Origin: Rhizobium sp. NFR03
Lineage (GTDB): Bacteria; Pseudomonadota; Alphaproteobacteria; Rhizobiales; Rhizobiaceae
Assembly: GCF_900111275.1 (NCBI RefSeq)
Contig: NZ_FOGR01000003.1
Coordinates: 496,001 to 560,000, forward strand
DNA length: 64,000 nucleotides
Reading direction: 5' to 3'
Every line of letters begins with the position of its first letter. The first letter of the stretch is position 1. Made by a program: the position numbers and the translations under genes. The notes under the pieces were generated by a model. The model ran no database searches. It saw only the letters and a program-made list of their open reading frames with translations, and was not told the DNA's origin. This document shows positions 62,662 to 64,000 of the stretch, in pieces.

Positions 62662-64000
62662 GCGCCCGTTCCGGGCAGGACGTCGGCTGAGGGTTTCGGC
62701 CGCGACGTCAGGACTTTCTGGTAGAACAGGCCGATACCGATCAGCACGATGCCGAGGCCCATGAAGGACAGTGCGCGCAGCAGGCCTTCCAGATTGGCCA
62801 TGTCGAACAGGAAGACCTTGAGCACCGTCACGAAGACGAGCACACCGGAGACGATGCGCATGCTGCGGCTATGGAAGCGAAGACTGGCGACGAGCAGCAG
62901 GACGCCGAGTGCGAGCCAGACGACCGAATAGGTGTAGGTCTCCCCTGCCAGAAAGCCCTTCCAGTCGGCGATGCTTGGACCCTGCCATGCGCGGCGAACG
63001 GACAAGGTCGCCCAGGCAAAGACGAGCACGGCCGCGGCCGTTGCAAGCGCCGCAACGAAAGCGGGCGGACGCCGGCCGACGGCCATGCGGGCCAGTGCGG
63101 CATAGGCGATGCCCGGCAGCAGATAACCGATCAACAGCAGGTCGAACACGGGATAGGGTCCGAGCAACTCGCCGGTGAGGTAGGGATTGAGCCCGACGAG
63201 ATGGGCGAAGAGCGTCATCAGCAGCGAGACGGCGCCGAGGCCGATGCTGCCGTAGCGGAAGAACGAGCCGGGACGGCTGAGGTCGAGCCGCATGAGGATG
63301 GCGGAGGCGCCGATGACCAGCAGCGTATAGATCGACTGTTCAGACAGGGAGGGCGCACCGCCCTGCAGCTGACCCCCATTCATCGCGTGCCGCACGAGAA
63401 TGGCAAGCGTGAGCAGGCCGAACAGGCTGGCGATGGCCTGCAGCATGTTGCGCAGGCGATCGGACGGCCAGTCCCGAAGGGTATAGGCAGACCAGAGAGC
63501 AAAGAGCGCGGGTATGCCGTAGCCCGGCAGAAGCGCGTTCAGCACGGGCGTCCGGCCGAGCGCAAGCGGACCGACGATGGTCGGCTCCCAGCCGATGCGG
63601 GCGAGGACGAACACGAAGCCGAGCGCTCCGACCCACGGCAGCGCAGCCCAGCTTCGCACCCGCGTGGCGGCAATGAAGGCGACGGCGAAAACGGCCATGG
63701 CGAGCACCGTCCACAGTCCGTCGGAAAGCGCATGTGCAGCGATAACCAGTTGACCGAGCGCGCCGGCAAGCAGCAGTCCCTGAGCGAGGATCGGGAAGGA
63801 CGGGTTGCGGCGTGTGAAGATGTCCGCAAGCGCGAGGAAGGCGATGGCAGCCACCGTCGCGGCGAGCCCGTGCACAGGATCGAACGAATAGGTGCCGATG
63901 ATCAGGAAGGAGAGCCCGATGCAGGCAACCGACGTGATGGCGGCAAGGCCGGACCAGAGGATGGCGAACCGGTGCCTGCCCGGATGGCGATGCAGCGCGA
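62658..64000 (-). CDS. DUF2339 multi-pass membrane protein, 5' end outside window
   Basis: The frame is open from the window edge (first full codon at 63998) to TGA at 62658: about 446 residues of very hydrophobic sequence with at least twelve membrane segments in regular pairs, ending in a short polar tail. I recognise the DUF2339 type from the repeated W/L/G-rich helices and motifs such as YSVVWLALGVLLLV. These proteins are about 900 residues, so half is missing here. Function unknown. An internal GTG at 63875 is not the start. Confidence 0.8.
   Translation of the reverse strand, partial: ALHRHPGRHRFAILWSGLAAITSVACIGLSFLIIGTYSFDPVHGLAATVAAIAFLALADIFTRRNPSFPILAQGLLLAGALGQLVIAAHALSDGLWTVLAMAVFAVAFIAATRVRSWAALPWVGALGFVFVLARIGWEPTIVGPLALGRTPVLNALLPGYGIPALFALWSAYTLRDWPSDRLRNMLQAIASLFGLLTLAILVRHAMNGGQLQGGAPSLSEQSIYTLLVIGASAILMRLDLSRPGSFFRYGSIGLGAVSLLMTLFAHLVGLNPYLTGELLGPYPVFDLLLIGYLLPGIAYAALARMAVGRRPPAFVAALATAAAVLVFAWATLSVRRAWQGPSIADWKGFLAGETYTYSVVWLALGVLLLVASLRFHSRSMRIVSGVLVFVTVLKVFLFDMANLEGLLRALSFMGLGIVLIGIGLFYQKVLTSRPKPSADVLPGTGA

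Overview
The window reads as chromosomal core DNA of an alphaproteobacterium of the Rhizobiales, most likely Rhizobiaceae (Rhizobium/Agrobacterium/Shinella-like). The evidence is high G+C, the gene orders surA-pdxA-rsmA, fabD-fabG-acpP-fabF-mltG-yicC-gmk, rpsF-rpsR-DUF2232-rplI, psd-pssA and nadA-nadB-nadC, and several small proteins of a rhizobial type. The genus cannot be fixed from sequence alone. I see no rRNA, tRNA, CRISPR array, insertion sequence or prophage.

Layout: 1-2.4 kb, end of an outer-membrane/vitamin B6/ribosome-maturation cluster (surA, pdxA, rsmA). 2.4-9.6 kb (minus), fatty-acid synthesis and cell-wall cluster ending in gmk. 9.9-10.9 kb, an aldo/keto reductase. 11-13.7 kb, ribosomal proteins S6, S18 and L9 with an inserted membrane protein. 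13.8-17 kb (minus), a MarR-controlled EmrAB-type efflux operon. 17.3-18.8 kb, dnaB. 18.9-20.9 kb (minus), an AraC regulator and azlCD branched-chain amino-acid exporter. 21-27.4 kb, alr, a toxin-antitoxin pair, radA, cvpA, purF and an SDR. 27.4-29 kb, a divergent LysE/ArgO exporter and its LysR regulator. 29-35 kb (minus), phospholipid synthesis (psd, pssA), an Atm1-like ABC exporter and a LysM protein. 35-39.8 kb, a LOG protein, RarD, a Tat-exported CpdB and a second toxin-antitoxin pair. 39.8-45.3 kb (minus), GFA-GFA-pip-cimA and cysS. 45.6-49.1 kb, small rhizobial proteins, SRAP and Nudix. 49.3-53.2 kb, ygfZ, HD hydrolase, tyrosine phosphatase, NadQ-like regulator and mscS. 53.2-58.4 kb (minus), sodC, a TauE/SafE permease and nadABC. 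58.6-64 kb, an MFS transporter, VanZ, MOSC, an acyltransferase and a DUF2339 protein that runs off the end.

Regulatory logic stands out more than novel enzymes. The best candidate for something undescribed is upstream of cysS: a 14-codon reading frame with three Cys codons whose ATG sits at the expected transcription start of a good promoter (leaderless). It is followed by a 10-nt segment complementary to the cysS Shine-Dalgarno region. This looks like a cysteine-sensing leader-peptide attenuator.

Three further regulator-operator pairings can be read directly. A 19-bp palindrome lies inside the nadA promoter, with a NadQ-like gene 5 kb away. An 18/20 identical site lies upstream of both the AraC gene and azlC. 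A T-N11-A palindrome lies between the LysE exporter and its TTG-started LysR gene. Other notable points are hairpin-rich leaders before mltG and before a small unknown gene, two ParDE-type modules fitted tightly beside housekeeping genes, a 111-bp convergent overlap of VanZ and MOSC, and a probable HD-hydrolase remnant. All functional assignments are from motif recognition by eye; no database search was run.
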